Source: G963663315 sp965208975
GTDB lineage: Bacteria > Pseudomonadota > Gammaproteobacteria > Arenicellales > Poriferihabitantaceae
Length of the DNA: 64,000 bases
Direction: 5' to 3'
Assembly: GCA_965208975.1 (NCBI GenBank)
Contig: CBDBQH010000003.1
Location: forward strand, 2,036,581 to 2,100,580
Shown: one piece after another, positions 51,784-60,904 of the stretch
How positions within the stretch are numbered: position 1 is the first letter of the stretch
How the letters are laid out: each line of letters starts with the position of its first letter
Program-made: the position numbers and the translations under genes
The notes under the pieces: model-generated
Database searches by the model: none
The model's input: the letters and a program-made list of their open reading frames with translations, nothing else
Told to the model about the DNA's origin: nothing

Positions 51784-52091
51784 ATTGTAGGCGCCGCATG
51801 AAGGAAAATCGCGATAGCATCTTTCTGTGATGTCCGGGTTCAGAAACATCAGTTTCACGCTGTCCCCCGGCAACGACCACGGTATAATCAATATGGCGAA
51901 CTGATTTTATCCAATTGATCAGACAGACCTGTCGTAAGAGTTTCCAACCCACTCAATCGGGTTGGAGTCAGCGTTTTGACGGGAACCCCGGAAAAGACTA
52001 TAATTTGATGACTTTCCATCATGTGGCGGCCTTGATGACGCGCGCATGCCTGATTTTCAGATAATTTTATATTCTCAGTGACGGGGACATT
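51784..52091. other. Intergenic region upstream of rpmF, no DUF177 gene
   Basis: About 310 bp without a credible gene on either strand. In most Gammaproteobacteria a DUF177 (YceD) gene directly precedes rpmF; it is absent here. The region does hold a good sigma-70 type promoter (51976-52004). Confidence 0.7.
51976..52004 (+). promoter_or_regulatory. Sigma-70-like promoter of rpmF-plsX-fab
   Basis: TTGACG (51976-51981), a 17-base spacer and a perfect TATAAT (51999-52004). The rpmF start lies 88 bp downstream. This is the best promoter match in the window. Confidence 0.75.
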
Positions 52092-52274
52092 ATGGCTGTA
52101 CAAAAAAATCGTAAAACACCATCGAAACGTGGTATGCACCGCTCGCATGATGGTCTTAAAAAACCGACCGTGTCGATTGACCCGGTTAGCGGGGAGGAGC
52201 ACAGGCGTCACCATATTACTGCTGACGGATATTATCGCGGGAAGAAAGTGGTCGAAATCAGAGCGGGCAATTGA
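52092..52274 (+). CDS. rpmF: 50S ribosomal protein L32
   Basis: 60 residues: AVQKNRKTPSKRGMHRSHDGL, then VDPVSGE-like SIDPVSGEEHRRHHITADGYYRGKKV. It has the normal size. The zinc-binding Cys pairs of some L32 forms are absent, as in other zinc-free variants. It is the first gene of the rpmF-plsX-fab run. Confidence 0.95.
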   Translation: MAVQKNRKTPSKRGMHRSHDGLKKPTVSIDPVSGEEHRRHHITADGYYRGKKVVEIRAGN

Positions 52275-52348
52275 CATTCCATTTTGTATGCGGCGCCTTT
52301 TTCAAGGGTGGTTTGTATTGTAGTTGCGATGTTTGCAGCTTCTCGTAG

Positions 52349-53362
52349 ATGACCACTCTCTCCATTGATGCCATGGGAGGCGATAATGGTCTGGCTGTTA
52401 CAGTCCCCGCGGCGTTCGATATTCTGAAGGCGCATCAGGATGTTGAGCTGATTCTGGTCGGCAATCGGAAGCAGATTGTTGCGGAGATAAACAATCATCG
52501 GGACCGTCGTAATTGCATGGACGACCGGATTACGATTCAGCATGCTACAGAAGTGGTGACTATGGATGAACCCCCGACTTCTGCCGTGCGCAGGAAAAAG
52601 GACTCTTCGATGCGGGTGGCCATCAATCTGGTCAAGGAGGGCATATCGGATGGCTGCGTAAGTTCTGGCAATACCGGCGCGTTGCTGGCTGTCGCCCGGT
52701 TTGTATTGAGGACCATTCCGGGGATCAATCGTCCTGCAATCTGTGCGCCACTGCCGCGTCGTGACGGTCAAACCTGGATGCTTGATTTGGGAGCGAATGT
52801 GGATACCCCTCCGGAAATCCTGTTGCAGTTCGGCATTATGGGGGCGCAGCTGGTGCGTTGTCTGAATGGAAACGCGAATCCGAGTGTGGGGCTGCTGAAT
52901 ATCGGGGTGGAGGAAATAAAAGGTTCCGACATGATTAAATCCACTGCGGAACTGTTCAAAAAAAGCCAACTGAATTATTCGGGATTTGTCGAGGCGGATG
53001 AGATTTATCTGGGAAAAACCGACCTGATCGTGTGCGATGGTATTCTCGGAAATGTTGCGTTGAAGGCTTCCGAAGGGGTTGCACAAATGATCATGAGTGT
53101 GATCAGGGAGGAGTTTACCCGTAATATCGTAACCCGGGGGGCGGGATTGCTAGCCACCCCCGGATTGAAAGCGGTCAAGACACGTCTGGATCATCGCCGG
53201 TTCAACGGCGCCAGTTTTCTGGGGTTACGGGGCACAGTGGTTAAATCCCACGGTGGAACTGACCGGGTCGGCTTTCGTCATGCGGTCGAGGTCGCGATTG
53301 AAGAGGTCGAGAATAATCTGGTGGAACAAATTCAGTTTGCGTTGTCGGAAACCCTGCATTGA
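52349..53362 (+). CDS. plsX: Phosphate acyltransferase
   Basis: 337 residues. LSIDAMGGDNG at the N-terminus, VSSGNTGALLAVARFVL, GLLNIGVEEIKGSD, VEADEIYLGKTDLIVCDGILGNVALKASEG and GLRGTVVKSHGGTD are the family blocks. It converts acyl-ACP to acyl-phosphate for phospholipid synthesis. It is placed, as usual, between rpmF and fabH. Confidence 0.97.
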   Translation: MTTLSIDAMGGDNGLAVTVPAAFDILKAHQDVELILVGNRKQIVAEINNHRDRRNCMDDRITIQHATEVVTMDEPPTSAVRRKKDSSMRVAINLVKEGISDGCVSSGNTGALLAVARFVLRTIPGINRPAICAPLPRRDGQTWMLDLGANVDTPPEILLQFGIMGAQLVRCLNGNANPSVGLLNIGVEEIKGSDMIKSTAELFKKSQLNYSGFVEADEIYLGKTDLIVCDGILGNVALKASEGVAQMIMSVIREEFTRNIVTRGAGLLATPGLKAVKTRLDHRRFNGASFLGLRGTVVKSHGGTDRVGFRHAVEVAIEEVENNLVEQIQFALSETLH

Positions 53363-53401
53363 TGCAGTTTGCCGGCTACTAGCGATCACACTTGCGGACA
53401 G

Positions 53402-54370
53402 ATGAATTATTCTCGAATCATCGGTACGGGCAGTTATCTGCCGGAAAAGGTGTTGACCAATTCCGGGCTTGAGAAAATGGTTGAAACCAATGATACCTGG
53501 ATTCAATCGAGGACCGGCATCCGGGAGCGCAGGATTGCGGCGGAAGATGAGTTCACCTGTGACCTGGCTGAGCGGGCGGCGTTGGCGGCGATTGAATCCG
53601 CTGGCATATCCAGCCAGGAGATCGATCTGATTGTGGTCGCTACGACTACCGCCGATCAGATCTTCCCGAGCACGGCCTGCCTGTTACAGCATCGGCTCAA
53701 AATTGAAGGTCCGCCTGCGTTTGATGTGCAGGCAGTCTGCGCCGGATTCATGTTTGCGGTCGATATTGCAGACAAGTTTATTCGCACCGGCAGCGCCAAA
53801 ACCGCATTGGTGGTCGGGGCTGAGACTTTCTCCCGGATTATCGACTGGAGCGACCGCAGAACCTGTGTGTTGTTTGGGGACGGGGCGGGGGCTGTAGTAT
53901 TGCGCGGGGATAATCAGCCCGGGATTTTGTCCACCCATCTGCACAGTGACGGCAAGTACAAGGATTTGCTGTGTGTTCCGGTGGGTGTGTCCAGAAATTA
54001 TCAGGCGGTCCGTTCCGGCAACGCGTTCACGACCATGGAGGGGGGCGAGGTGTTTCGTTGGGCGGTGAAGGCGATGAGTGATATTGTCGGGGAAACACTG
54101 ACGGCCAATAATATGGCGATCGAACAGCTGGATTGGCTGGTTCCCCACCAGGCGAATATCCGGATCATCAACGCCGTTGGCAAGCGTGCCCGGATTCCGT
54201 CCGAAAAGGTGGTGGTGACGGTTGATCGACATGGCAATACTTCTGCCGCCTCCATTCCCCTGGCGCTGGATGAGGCGGTACGGGATGGGAGGATCCGGTC
54301 AGGACATCATGTTTTGATTGAGGGATTTGGCGGAGGATTTACCTGGGGCTCGGCCCTGATTAAAATGTAG
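53402..54370 (+). CDS. fabH: 3-oxoacyl-ACP synthase III
   Basis: 322 residues from ATG 53402 (an upstream start at 53369 adds 11 residues not typical of FabH). IIGTGSYLPEKVLTN, TNDTWIQSRTGIRERR, the catalytic Cys in FDVQAVCAGF, the His in WLVPHQANIRII and the Asn in HGNTSAASIPLAL are present. It starts fatty-acid synthesis by condensing acetyl-CoA with malonyl-ACP. The expected next gene, fabD, is missing; fabG follows. Confidence 0.97.
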   Translation: MNYSRIIGTGSYLPEKVLTNSGLEKMVETNDTWIQSRTGIRERRIAAEDEFTCDLAERAALAAIESAGISSQEIDLIVVATTTADQIFPSTACLLQHRLKIEGPPAFDVQAVCAGFMFAVDIADKFIRTGSAKTALVVGAETFSRIIDWSDRRTCVLFGDGAGAVVLRGDNQPGILSTHLHSDGKYKDLLCVPVGVSRNYQAVRSGNAFTTMEGGEVFRWAVKAMSDIVGETLTANNMAIEQLDWLVPHQANIRIINAVGKRARIPSEKVVVTVDRHGNTSAASIPLALDEAVRDGRIRSGHHVLIEGFGGGFTWGSALIKM

Positions 54371-54440
54371 GCGCCGGTCGCGACAGATGAATTACAAGTG
54401 AGTAATGATATTGTGAAAGCAGCAGGTGATATGAAAGCAG

Positions 54441-55202
54441 GTGAGTGCAGTGGAAAATCTGTTAAAGGGTAGGGTTTGCCTGGTGACCGGCGCGACCCGC
54501 GGAATTGGCCGGGCGATCGCCGGTGCGTTTAGCGAGCGGGGCGCTGTTGTTTACGGGACTGCGACCACAGAACAGGGCGCGGAATCAATTCGTGAATATC
54601 TCGACCAGCGAGGAGCGAAGGACGGACAGGGTTGCAAACTCGATGTCAGGAATGACAGCCAGGTGCGGGAATTGGTGGCCATGATTACACAGAGATCCGG
54701 CAGCCCGGATATACTGGTCAACAATGCCGGCATTACTCGCGATAACCTGTTGTTGAGGATGAAGGAAGTGGAGTGGGATGACATCATGGCGGTCAATCTG
54801 AAATCGGTTTACACCCTGTGCAAAGCCTGTGCGCGCGGCATGGTCAAGGCGCGCCATGGCAGGATCATCAATATGGCCTCTGTAGTCGGATTGACCGGCA
54901 ACGCCGGGCAGTCGAATTATACGGCGGCCAAGGCCGGGCTGATCGGCTTCTCAAAATCCCTGGCCCGGGAGGTCGCTGCCCGCAATATCACGGTGAATTG
55001 TATTGCGCCCGGATTCATCGAAACCGATATGACGGAAGCATTGACCGATGAACAACGTGGTTCGATTACCCGGAATATACCGTTAGCGAGGCTGGGAGCT
55101 CCTGAGGATATTGCTTCTGCCGCTGTTTTTCTGGCCTCGGACATGGGGGGGTATATCACTGGAGAGACCCTGCATGTGAACGGTGGCATGTATATGGATT
55201 GA
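54441..55202 (+). CDS. fabG: 3-oxoacyl-ACP reductase
   Basis: 253 residues from a GTG start (VENLLKGRV would also be possible from the GTG at 54450). VTGATRGIGRAIA binds NADPH. The catalytic residues are N in VNNAGITRDNL, S in INMASVVG, and Y/K in YTAAKAGLIGF, followed by PGFIETDMTE. It reduces beta-ketoacyl-ACP in the elongation cycle. It sits between fabH and acpP. Confidence 0.96.
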   Translation: MSAVENLLKGRVCLVTGATRGIGRAIAGAFSERGAVVYGTATTEQGAESIREYLDQRGAKDGQGCKLDVRNDSQVRELVAMITQRSGSPDILVNNAGITRDNLLLRMKEVEWDDIMAVNLKSVYTLCKACARGMVKARHGRIINMASVVGLTGNAGQSNYTAAKAGLIGFSKSLAREVAARNITVNCIAPGFIETDMTEALTDEQRGSITRNIPLARLGAPEDIASAAVFLASDMGGYITGETLHVNGGMYMD

Positions 55203-55379
55203 ACCATCAATAATTGTTGGACTTGTTTCGGGCGATTGTTTACTATCCCACCTGTCCAAAAGATCAAACTCCTGATTCTTTCACACATCGGACTTTGATG
55301 ATTCGATGGTCGGGTATGTCTGTGGTGTCAGGTTATCAGGTTATAACCATTACTCATTTATTTGGAGGCTGAAACTCGA

Positions 55380-55622
55380 ATGAGCACAATTGAAGAACGT
55401 GTAAAGAAAGTTGTCGTTGACCAGCTGGGCGTCAGTGAAGATCAGGTCACTATGGAGGCGTCATTTGTCGATGATCTCGGTGCCGATTCACTGGATACCG
55501 TTGAGCTCGTTATGGCGCTGGAAGAGGAATTTGACGCGGAAATTCCGGATGACAAGGCGGAAAGTATTGTCCGGGTTAAAGACGCCGTGGATTATATCGA
55601 AGCCACTACTGCCGAGACCTGA
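55380..55622 (+). CDS. acpP: Acyl carrier protein
   Basis: 80 residues from ATG 55380, preceded by a strong ribosome site TTGGAGG. MSTIEERVKKVVVDQLGV and the phosphopantetheine-attachment serine in DDLGADSLDTVELVMALEEEF are standard. Highly acidic. It carries acyl chains in fatty-acid synthesis. The 177-bp gap after fabG (55203-55379) may hold an extra promoter to raise acpP expression. Confidence 0.97.
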   Translation: MSTIEERVKKVVVDQLGVSEDQVTMEASFVDDLGADSLDTVELVMALEEEFDAEIPDDKAESIVRVKDAVDYIEATTAET

Positions 55623-55634
55623 TTTCAAGGATGA

Positions 55635-56873
55635 ATGAACAATAGACGTGTTGTCGTTACCGGGATGGGGGCAATCACCCCCGTTGGAACGGGGCTGAGA
55701 TCTTCCTGGCAGGCTATGCTGAATGGCGAAAACGGGATTTCGCCGATTACGCATTTTGACGCTTCATCCTGGCCATGCAGTTTTGCCGGCGAGGTCAAGG
55801 GGTTTGATCCTGCCGAGCAGGTTCCGGGAAAGGATGTCAGAAAGATGGATCGGTTCATGCTGCTGGGTATGGCCTGCGGCCTGGAGGCATTTGCTGATTC
55901 CGGTATTGAGGTCTGTGAGGCCAATGCCGACCGTATCGGGGTTTATATCGGTTCAGGCATCGGCGGGATCAATACGATTGAAGCGACGACTGATCTTTAT
56001 CAGGCTCGCGGTGTTCGTCGGGTTTCGCCTTTTTATATCCCGATGACCATTACCAACATGATTTCCGGGAACCTGTCGATCAGGCTGGGCCTGAAAGGCC
56101 CCAATCTGTCCATGGTTACAGCGTGCAGTACCGGAACCCATGCGATTGGTGAGGCGGGCCGTCTGATTGAATATGGTGATGCGGATGTCATGGTGGCTGG
56201 CGGCGCCGAGGCCCCTCTTTCTCCGACTTCCCTCGCCGGTTTCTGTTCGGCCAGGGCTTTGAGCCGCAGAAATGATGACCCCGCTACCGCAAGCCGTCCC
56301 TGGGATACTGGCCGTGACGGATTTGTAATGGGTGAAGGGGCCGGAGCGCTTGTGCTGGAAGAATATCACCATGCAAGGCAAAGGAACGCGCGGATTTATG
56401 CGGAGTTGTCCGGATTCGGGATGAGTGGAGACGCCTGGCATATTACCAGCCCGTCTCCCGGCGGAGAAGGCGCGGCGCGCTGTATGGTGAACGCGCTGAA
56501 AAATTCCGGCAGGGCGCCTGACCAGGTGCAGTATCTGAACGCTCATGGGACATCCACTCCCCAGGGCGATATTGCGGAGACCCTGGCTGTCAAGTCGGTT
56601 TTCGGCGAGCATGCCGAAAATTTGATGATTAGCTCCAACAAGTCAATGATCGGCCATTTGCTCGGCGCGGCTGGCGGAGTGGAGGCCGCAATGACGGTCC
56701 TGTCGATTTACGAAGGAGCCATTCCACCCACCATTAACCTGCACGACCAGGACCCGCAGTGCGATCTTGATTATGTGCCGAATGAAGCCAGACAGGAAGG
56801 CGTGGAAGTGGCTTTGAGTAATTCTTTCGGGTTTGGTGGAACCAACGGAACCCTGGTCTTTAGCAGGGTCTGA
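55635..56873 (+). CDS. fabF: 3-oxoacyl-ACP synthase II
   Basis: 412 residues. VVVTGMGAITPVG, the catalytic Cys in SMVTACSTGTHAIGEA, and the His residues in NAHGTSTPQGD and SMIGHLLGAAGGVEA are intact, and it ends SNSFGFGGTNGTLVF. It extends acyl-ACP chains in the elongation cycle. Gap of 12 bp from acpP. Confidence 0.97.
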   Translation: MNNRRVVVTGMGAITPVGTGLRSSWQAMLNGENGISPITHFDASSWPCSFAGEVKGFDPAEQVPGKDVRKMDRFMLLGMACGLEAFADSGIEVCEANADRIGVYIGSGIGGINTIEATTDLYQARGVRRVSPFYIPMTITNMISGNLSIRLGLKGPNLSMVTACSTGTHAIGEAGRLIEYGDADVMVAGGAEAPLSPTSLAGFCSARALSRRNDDPATASRPWDTGRDGFVMGEGAGALVLEEYHHARQRNARIYAELSGFGMSGDAWHITSPSPGGEGAARCMVNALKNSGRAPDQVQYLNAHGTSTPQGDIAETLAVKSVFGEHAENLMISSNKSMIGHLLGAAGGVEAAMTVLSIYEGAIPPTINLHDQDPQCDLDYVPNEARQEGVEVALSNSFGFGGTNGTLVFSRV

Positions 56874-56928
56874 TATTTCCGACAGCGATAAAAACGCGAT
56901 TCACCCGGTTGGCGAGAGAATCAGGGCC

Positions 56929-57936
56929 ATGATGAGGCACGGGGCAAGGAAGTTATGGTGGGTAGTTCCGGGTTCAATTCTGGTGGCCGGGCTGACGGCG
57001 GTCTGGCTTTATTATTATTCCATCTCGAAGCCGCTTTATTTCGGCGACGAGGCGTACCTGATTGAACGAGGGAAATCAGTATCGCAGATCGCCCGGGATC
57101 TGGTCGATAAAGATATTCTCCATGAACCCTGGTCATTGAAGCTGTATGTCCGGTTTAACCGGGTCGGACACCTGATTCAGGCCGGGGAATACAAATTTCC
57201 GGATGGTATCCGGCTTTTTGAATTTGTCGACAGGCTGGTTACGGGCGAGGACCAGGTCGCGGTCCGGGTCACCCTGATAGAAGGATGGACATTCAGGCAG
57301 ATGCGCGAGGCGATCAACGAGGCGCCCAAGCTGCAAAAAATAACCGCCGACTGGAGCGACGATCAAATCATGGAAGAGCTGGGTCATTCCGGGCTGCATC
57401 CCGAGGGGCAGTTTTATCCGGATACCTATGAATATCGGCATGGTGACGCTGATCTGTCGATATACAGAAAGTCTTTCATGCTGATGCGCTCCAAACTGGA
57501 ACAGGCCTGGCGACAGCGTGATGATGATATTCAGATCAAAAATCCTTACGAGGCGCTGATTCTGGCTTCGATTATTGAAAAGGAAAGCCAGGCGCCGGAG
57601 GAGCAACCGCTGATTTCTGCCGTGTTCAATAACCGATTGCGCTTGCGAATGCGCCTTCAGGCAGACCCCACGGTCATTTACGGAATGGGAGATGAGTACA
57701 AGGGGCGCATCAGGAGAAAACATTTAAAGACCGATACGCCGTACAATACCTATACCCGATTCGGGCTGACGCCGACTCCGATCAGTCTGCCCGGGCAGGG
57801 CGCTCTGATGGCCGCGGTCCATCCCGCAAAGTCAAAATCACTCTACTTCGTGGCTTCTGGCGAGGGCCGGCATCACTTCTCGGATACTCTGGAAGAGCAC
57901 AATGCGGCAGTGAGAAAGTACATTCTCAGAAAATAA
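56929..57936 (+). CDS. mltG: Endolytic murein transglycosylase (YceG family)
   Basis: 335 residues from ATG 56929 (the frame reaches back to a GTG inside fabF at 56833). An N-terminal membrane helix (LWWVVPGSILVAGLTAVWLYYY) is followed by a LysM-like part (LIERGKSVSQIARDLV). The YceG core has EGWTFRQMREAI, GQFYPDTYEY, and the catalytic Glu in ILASIIEKESQ. QADPTVIYGMG and YNTYTRFGLTPTPI follow. It cuts nascent glycan strands and may set their length. The pabC gene often found before it is absent. Confidence 0.95.
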   Translation: MMRHGARKLWWVVPGSILVAGLTAVWLYYYSISKPLYFGDEAYLIERGKSVSQIARDLVDKDILHEPWSLKLYVRFNRVGHLIQAGEYKFPDGIRLFEFVDRLVTGEDQVAVRVTLIEGWTFRQMREAINEAPKLQKITADWSDDQIMEELGHSGLHPEGQFYPDTYEYRHGDADLSIYRKSFMLMRSKLEQAWRQRDDDIQIKNPYEALILASIIEKESQAPEEQPLISAVFNNRLRLRMRLQADPTVIYGMGDEYKGRIRRKHLKTDTPYNTYTRFGLTPTPISLPGQGALMAAVHPAKSKSLYFVASGEGRHHFSDTLEEHNAAVRKYILRK

Positions 57937-57947
57937 GACAGGCGGAT

Positions 57948-58604
57948 ATGTATAAAGGGTTGTTTATCACAGTGGAAGGGTCGGACGGCGCCGGCAAGAC
58001 CACCCATATTCCTTTCCTCAAACAGCTTCTGAGCGAGGCGGGCCTGGAAGTGATCGTCACGCGGGAACCCGGTGGAACTCGACTGGGGGAAGCGTTGAGA
58101 GAGATTCTGCTGCATCAGACGGACAGTCCGATTTGTGGTAATACCGAACTGCTGCTGATGTTCGCCGCCAGGCTCGAGCATCTCGAACAGGTTATTCTTC
58201 CGGCGGTACGAGCCGGGAAATGCGTTTTATGTGATCGCTTCACCGATGCCACTTATGCCTACCAGGGCGGTGGCCGGGGAGTGGATGAGAGCCGCATAGC
58301 GATGCTTGAAGAGTGGGTGCAAAACGACTACCAACCGGATCTGACGCTGGTTTTTGACGTGCCGGTGGAAGTGGGTTTGAGCAGGACCCGGAGCCGGGAA
58401 GAGCAACCGGATCGGTTTGAACAGGAGAAACCCGCATTCAAGGAGTTGGTTCGCCGAGCTTATCACGACCGCGCGCTCCGCTACCCTGAGCGTATCAAAC
58501 GTGTGGATTCCAGTGACAGTATCGAAGAAACGCGGAGAATCCTGAGCGGGCATATCGAGTCAATCCTCGAATCCCGCTCCCCCGGGCCAACAGCCGGAAC
58601 CTGA
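57948..58604 (+). CDS. tmk: Thymidylate kinase
   Basis: 218 residues. The P-loop is VEGSDGAGKTTHIPFL. TREPGGTRLGEALREILL, CDRFTDATYAYQGGGRG and a lid region with SRTRSREEQPDRFE follow. It phosphorylates dTMP to dTDP. It lies in the standard mltG-tmk-holB order. Confidence 0.97.
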   Translation: MYKGLFITVEGSDGAGKTTHIPFLKQLLSEAGLEVIVTREPGGTRLGEALREILLHQTDSPICGNTELLLMFAARLEHLEQVILPAVRAGKCVLCDRFTDATYAYQGGGRGVDESRIAMLEEWVQNDYQPDLTLVFDVPVEVGLSRTRSREEQPDRFEQEKPAFKELVRRAYHDRALRYPERIKRVDSSDSIEETRRILSGHIESILESRSPGPTAGT

Positions 58605-58606
58605 GC

Positions 58607-59644
58607 ATGATTTACTCGTGGCAGGCAACAGACTGGAGTCTGATAACCCGAGCCCCCGGACAATCCCATCATGGTATGCTGTTAGTCGGGCGCTCCGGCA
58701 TCGGCAAACGCGAGTTCGCATTACAATACTGCCAGTATCTGATCTGTGACCAGACTTCTCCGCCCCAGGACGAGCCGTGTGGCGCCTGCCGGAATTGCCG
58801 CCTTTTTGCCGCCGGGACGCATCCTGATTTTCATGTTCTGACGACCCAGGCCGAAGCCGTAAATGGCCGCTCCACGCTGATTTCCCGATACAGCGACCGC
58901 TATCACGACAGCAGGGAGCGCAAGGCAAAACCCGGACAAATTATCTCGATCGATCAGATCCGTCTCCTGATTGATCGAATGGTCACCCATTCGCATATTT
59001 CCGCGAATCGGGTGGTGTTGATTCTGCCGGCGGACGCGATGAATATGAATGCGGCCAACGCGCTGTTGAAACTGCTCGAAGAACCGCCCTCCGGGGTTCT
59101 GTTTGTCCTGGTCACTGCCGAGCCTGAACGGTTGCCTGCAACCATACGCAGTCGTTGCCTGAGTCATGTCATGGCGATGCCCGACCCGCAAACAGCGCTG
59201 GACTGGCTGCCCCGGGAACTGGTCGGGGAGTCGGGCCTGATTGCCCTGAAACTGGCGTCTGGCGGCCCGCTGGACGCCAAAACCCTGGCGGATGAGGGGT
59301 TGCTTGAGAACTACAGGAATTATCTGGAAGGATTGACCGGCCTGTTGTCAGGGCGCATTTCTGCCCTGGAGCTGGCGAGTCAATTATCAAAAATGGATTT
59401 TGGCCGGATACTGGTCTGGTTACAGCAGTCCGTCATTGACCTGGTGAAATGGCGGCAGGCTGAATCGAAGCCGGACTGGGTGCATGGATTCGAGGAGCGC
59501 CTTGTGAACGTCTCCACCGAGAGACTATACCGGCTTTATGATAAAATCAGTCATTACCGTCGCATTTCCCGCGACCCGTTGAACCAGCAACTTGCGATCG
59601 AGGATTTGTTGCTGACCTTGCGAAAAACAGCGCCGAATACTTGA
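58607..59644 (+). CDS. holB: DNA polymerase III delta' subunit
   Basis: 345 residues. A modified P-loop LVGRSGIGKREFALQY, a zinc-binding set CGACRNCRLFAAGTHPDFH, the ISIDQIRLLIDRMVTHSHIS block and ANALLKLLEEPPSGVLFVLVT (SRC region RSRC) mark the clamp-loader AAA+ subunit. It is part of the beta-clamp loader with delta and tau/gamma. Gap of 2 bp from tmk; it overlaps the tatD frame at the end. Confidence 0.95.
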   Translation: MIYSWQATDWSLITRAPGQSHHGMLLVGRSGIGKREFALQYCQYLICDQTSPPQDEPCGACRNCRLFAAGTHPDFHVLTTQAEAVNGRSTLISRYSDRYHDSRERKAKPGQIISIDQIRLLIDRMVTHSHISANRVVLILPADAMNMNAANALLKLLEEPPSGVLFVLVTAEPERLPATIRSRCLSHVMAMPDPQTALDWLPRELVGESGLIALKLASGGPLDAKTLADEGLLENYRNYLEGLTGLLSGRISALELASQLSKMDFGRILVWLQQSVIDLVKWRQAESKPDWVHGFEERLVNVSTERLYRLYDKISHYRRISRDPLNQQLAIEDLLLTLRKTAPNT

Positions 59645-59649
59645 TTTTC

Positions 59650-60423
59650 ATGCAACTCGTAGACTCCCACTGCCACATCAACTTTGATCCCCTGTGCCAG
59701 GATATTGAGGGACTGATGTGCCGGGCGAAGCAGAATCAGGTCGATTATATGCTGTGCGTAGCGGTCAATCTGGAAGATTACCCGCAAATCGAGAAGCTGG
59801 CTGCACAATACGAGAATGTGTTTTCATCGGTGGGGGTACATCCCAACTATACGGATTGTCGTGAACCGGAGTGTGCCGAGCTGGTTGAGCTGGCGCGGAA
59901 TCCTGATGTGATTGCGATTGGAGAGACCGGCCTGGATTATTTCAGGAACCAGGGAGACGCGCCCTGGCAAAAAAAGCGGTTTGAAAATCATATCCATGCT
60001 GGCCGGGAAGTCGGCAAGCCGTTGATCATTCATACCCGTGCAGCCGCCAACGATACCATGGATATGCTGGAGGGACTGAGAGCCGCGGACTGCGGCGGTG
60101 TGATGCATTGTTTCGCTGAAGACTGGGCGACAGCCAGGAGAGCGCTGGATATCGGCTTTTATATTTCATTCTCCGGTATCGTGACATTCAAAAATGCACA
60201 ATCACTGCGGGATGTTGCCAGGAAAACACCGCTGGATCGAATGTTGATTGAAACCGACAGCCCGTATCTTGCGCCCGTGCCCCATCGCGGAAAGGTCAAT
60301 GAGCCGGGCTTCGCGCGTCACACGGCAGAGTTTCTGTCCGATTTTTTGTCCGTACCGCTTGCGGCGCTGGCCGAGTCGACCACGGACAATTTCTTCAGGC
60401 TTTTCTCTGACGCCAGTCGCTGA
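59650..60423 (+). CDS. tatD: TatD-family metal-dependent hydrolase
   Basis: 257 residues from ATG 59650. The metal site starts VDSHCHINF; AIGETGLDYF, PLIIHTRAA, MHCFAEDW and the late LIETDSPYLAPVP are the family blocks. It is probably a 3'-5' exonuclease on DNA or RNA. The PilZ-domain gene that often lies between holB and tatD is absent. Confidence 0.95.
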   Translation: MQLVDSHCHINFDPLCQDIEGLMCRAKQNQVDYMLCVAVNLEDYPQIEKLAAQYENVFSSVGVHPNYTDCREPECAELVELARNPDVIAIGETGLDYFRNQGDAPWQKKRFENHIHAGREVGKPLIIHTRAAANDTMDMLEGLRAADCGGVMHCFAEDWATARRALDIGFYISFSGIVTFKNAQSLRDVARKTPLDRMLIETDSPYLAPVPHRGKVNEPGFARHTAEFLSDFLSVPLAALAESTTDNFFRLFSDASR

Positions 60424-60437
60424 TCATCTCGCTGGAA

Positions 60438-60713
60438 TCAGGTCGGGTTGAAGCCTGCCGGCGCTGATCGTCCGTATTCGCCTTCATTAAACAGAAATCC
60501 GACCAGATGTTTTTCGATCAGGTTCTGATTGGAAGGGTCTGCGGAATTCAGTTGATATTCATTGATGATCATGACCGATCTTTCCAGCCATTGCCGCCAG
60601 GCGTCGCGGGATATATTGTGATAGATTCGCTGGCCAAGCTCCCCCGGATAGGGTGGTTTGTCGAGACCTTCAGCTTGTTTATTGAAGAATACGCAGTGAA
60701 CAGTATGTGTCAT
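60438..60713 (-). CDS. yggX: Fe(II)-trafficking / oxidative-damage protein YggX
   Basis: 91 residues from ATG 60713 (the frame extends 12 codons upstream). THTVHCVFFNKQAEGLDKPPYPGELGQRIY and WQ-like AWRQWLERSVMIINEY, LIEKHLVGFLF match YggX. It protects Fe-S clusters and may move iron. The usual mutY partner is not adjacent. It faces the Fe-S carrier gene across a 191-bp divergent region. Confidence 0.95.
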   Translation of the reverse strand: MTHTVHCVFFNKQAEGLDKPPYPGELGQRIYHNISRDAWRQWLERSVMIINEYQLNSADPSNQNLIEKHLVGFLFNEGEYGRSAPAGFNPT

Positions 60714-60831
60714 GGTTGGATTCGGTATGGATAAGGATAAAGTCTGCAAAATGTCGTGATGGCTGTGTCTGGATTGTGCCTTGAGTGTGCATTGAGTGGT
60801 TCGGTGGCGGATTTCAGGGTTGTTGATTGCT

Positions 60832-60851
60832 TGATATTGTATACAATATCA
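60832..60851. promoter_or_regulatory. Perfect 20-bp palindrome upstream of the Fe-S carrier gene
   Basis: TGATATTGTATACAATATCA is fully self-complementary. It overlaps a probable promoter: TTGATA (60831-60836), a 17-base spacer and ATATAA (60854-60859). Its centre TTGTATACAA fits the TNGT-N-ACNA pattern of GntR/FadR-type regulators. It is a candidate repressor operator for the downstream erpA-clpS-clpA unit, and perhaps for yggX. Confidence 0.7.
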
Positions 60852-60904
60852 CTATATAAGTAGTACTGTCTGATTCAGTAGAGGATTTTCAAGAGGATTT
60901 TAAC

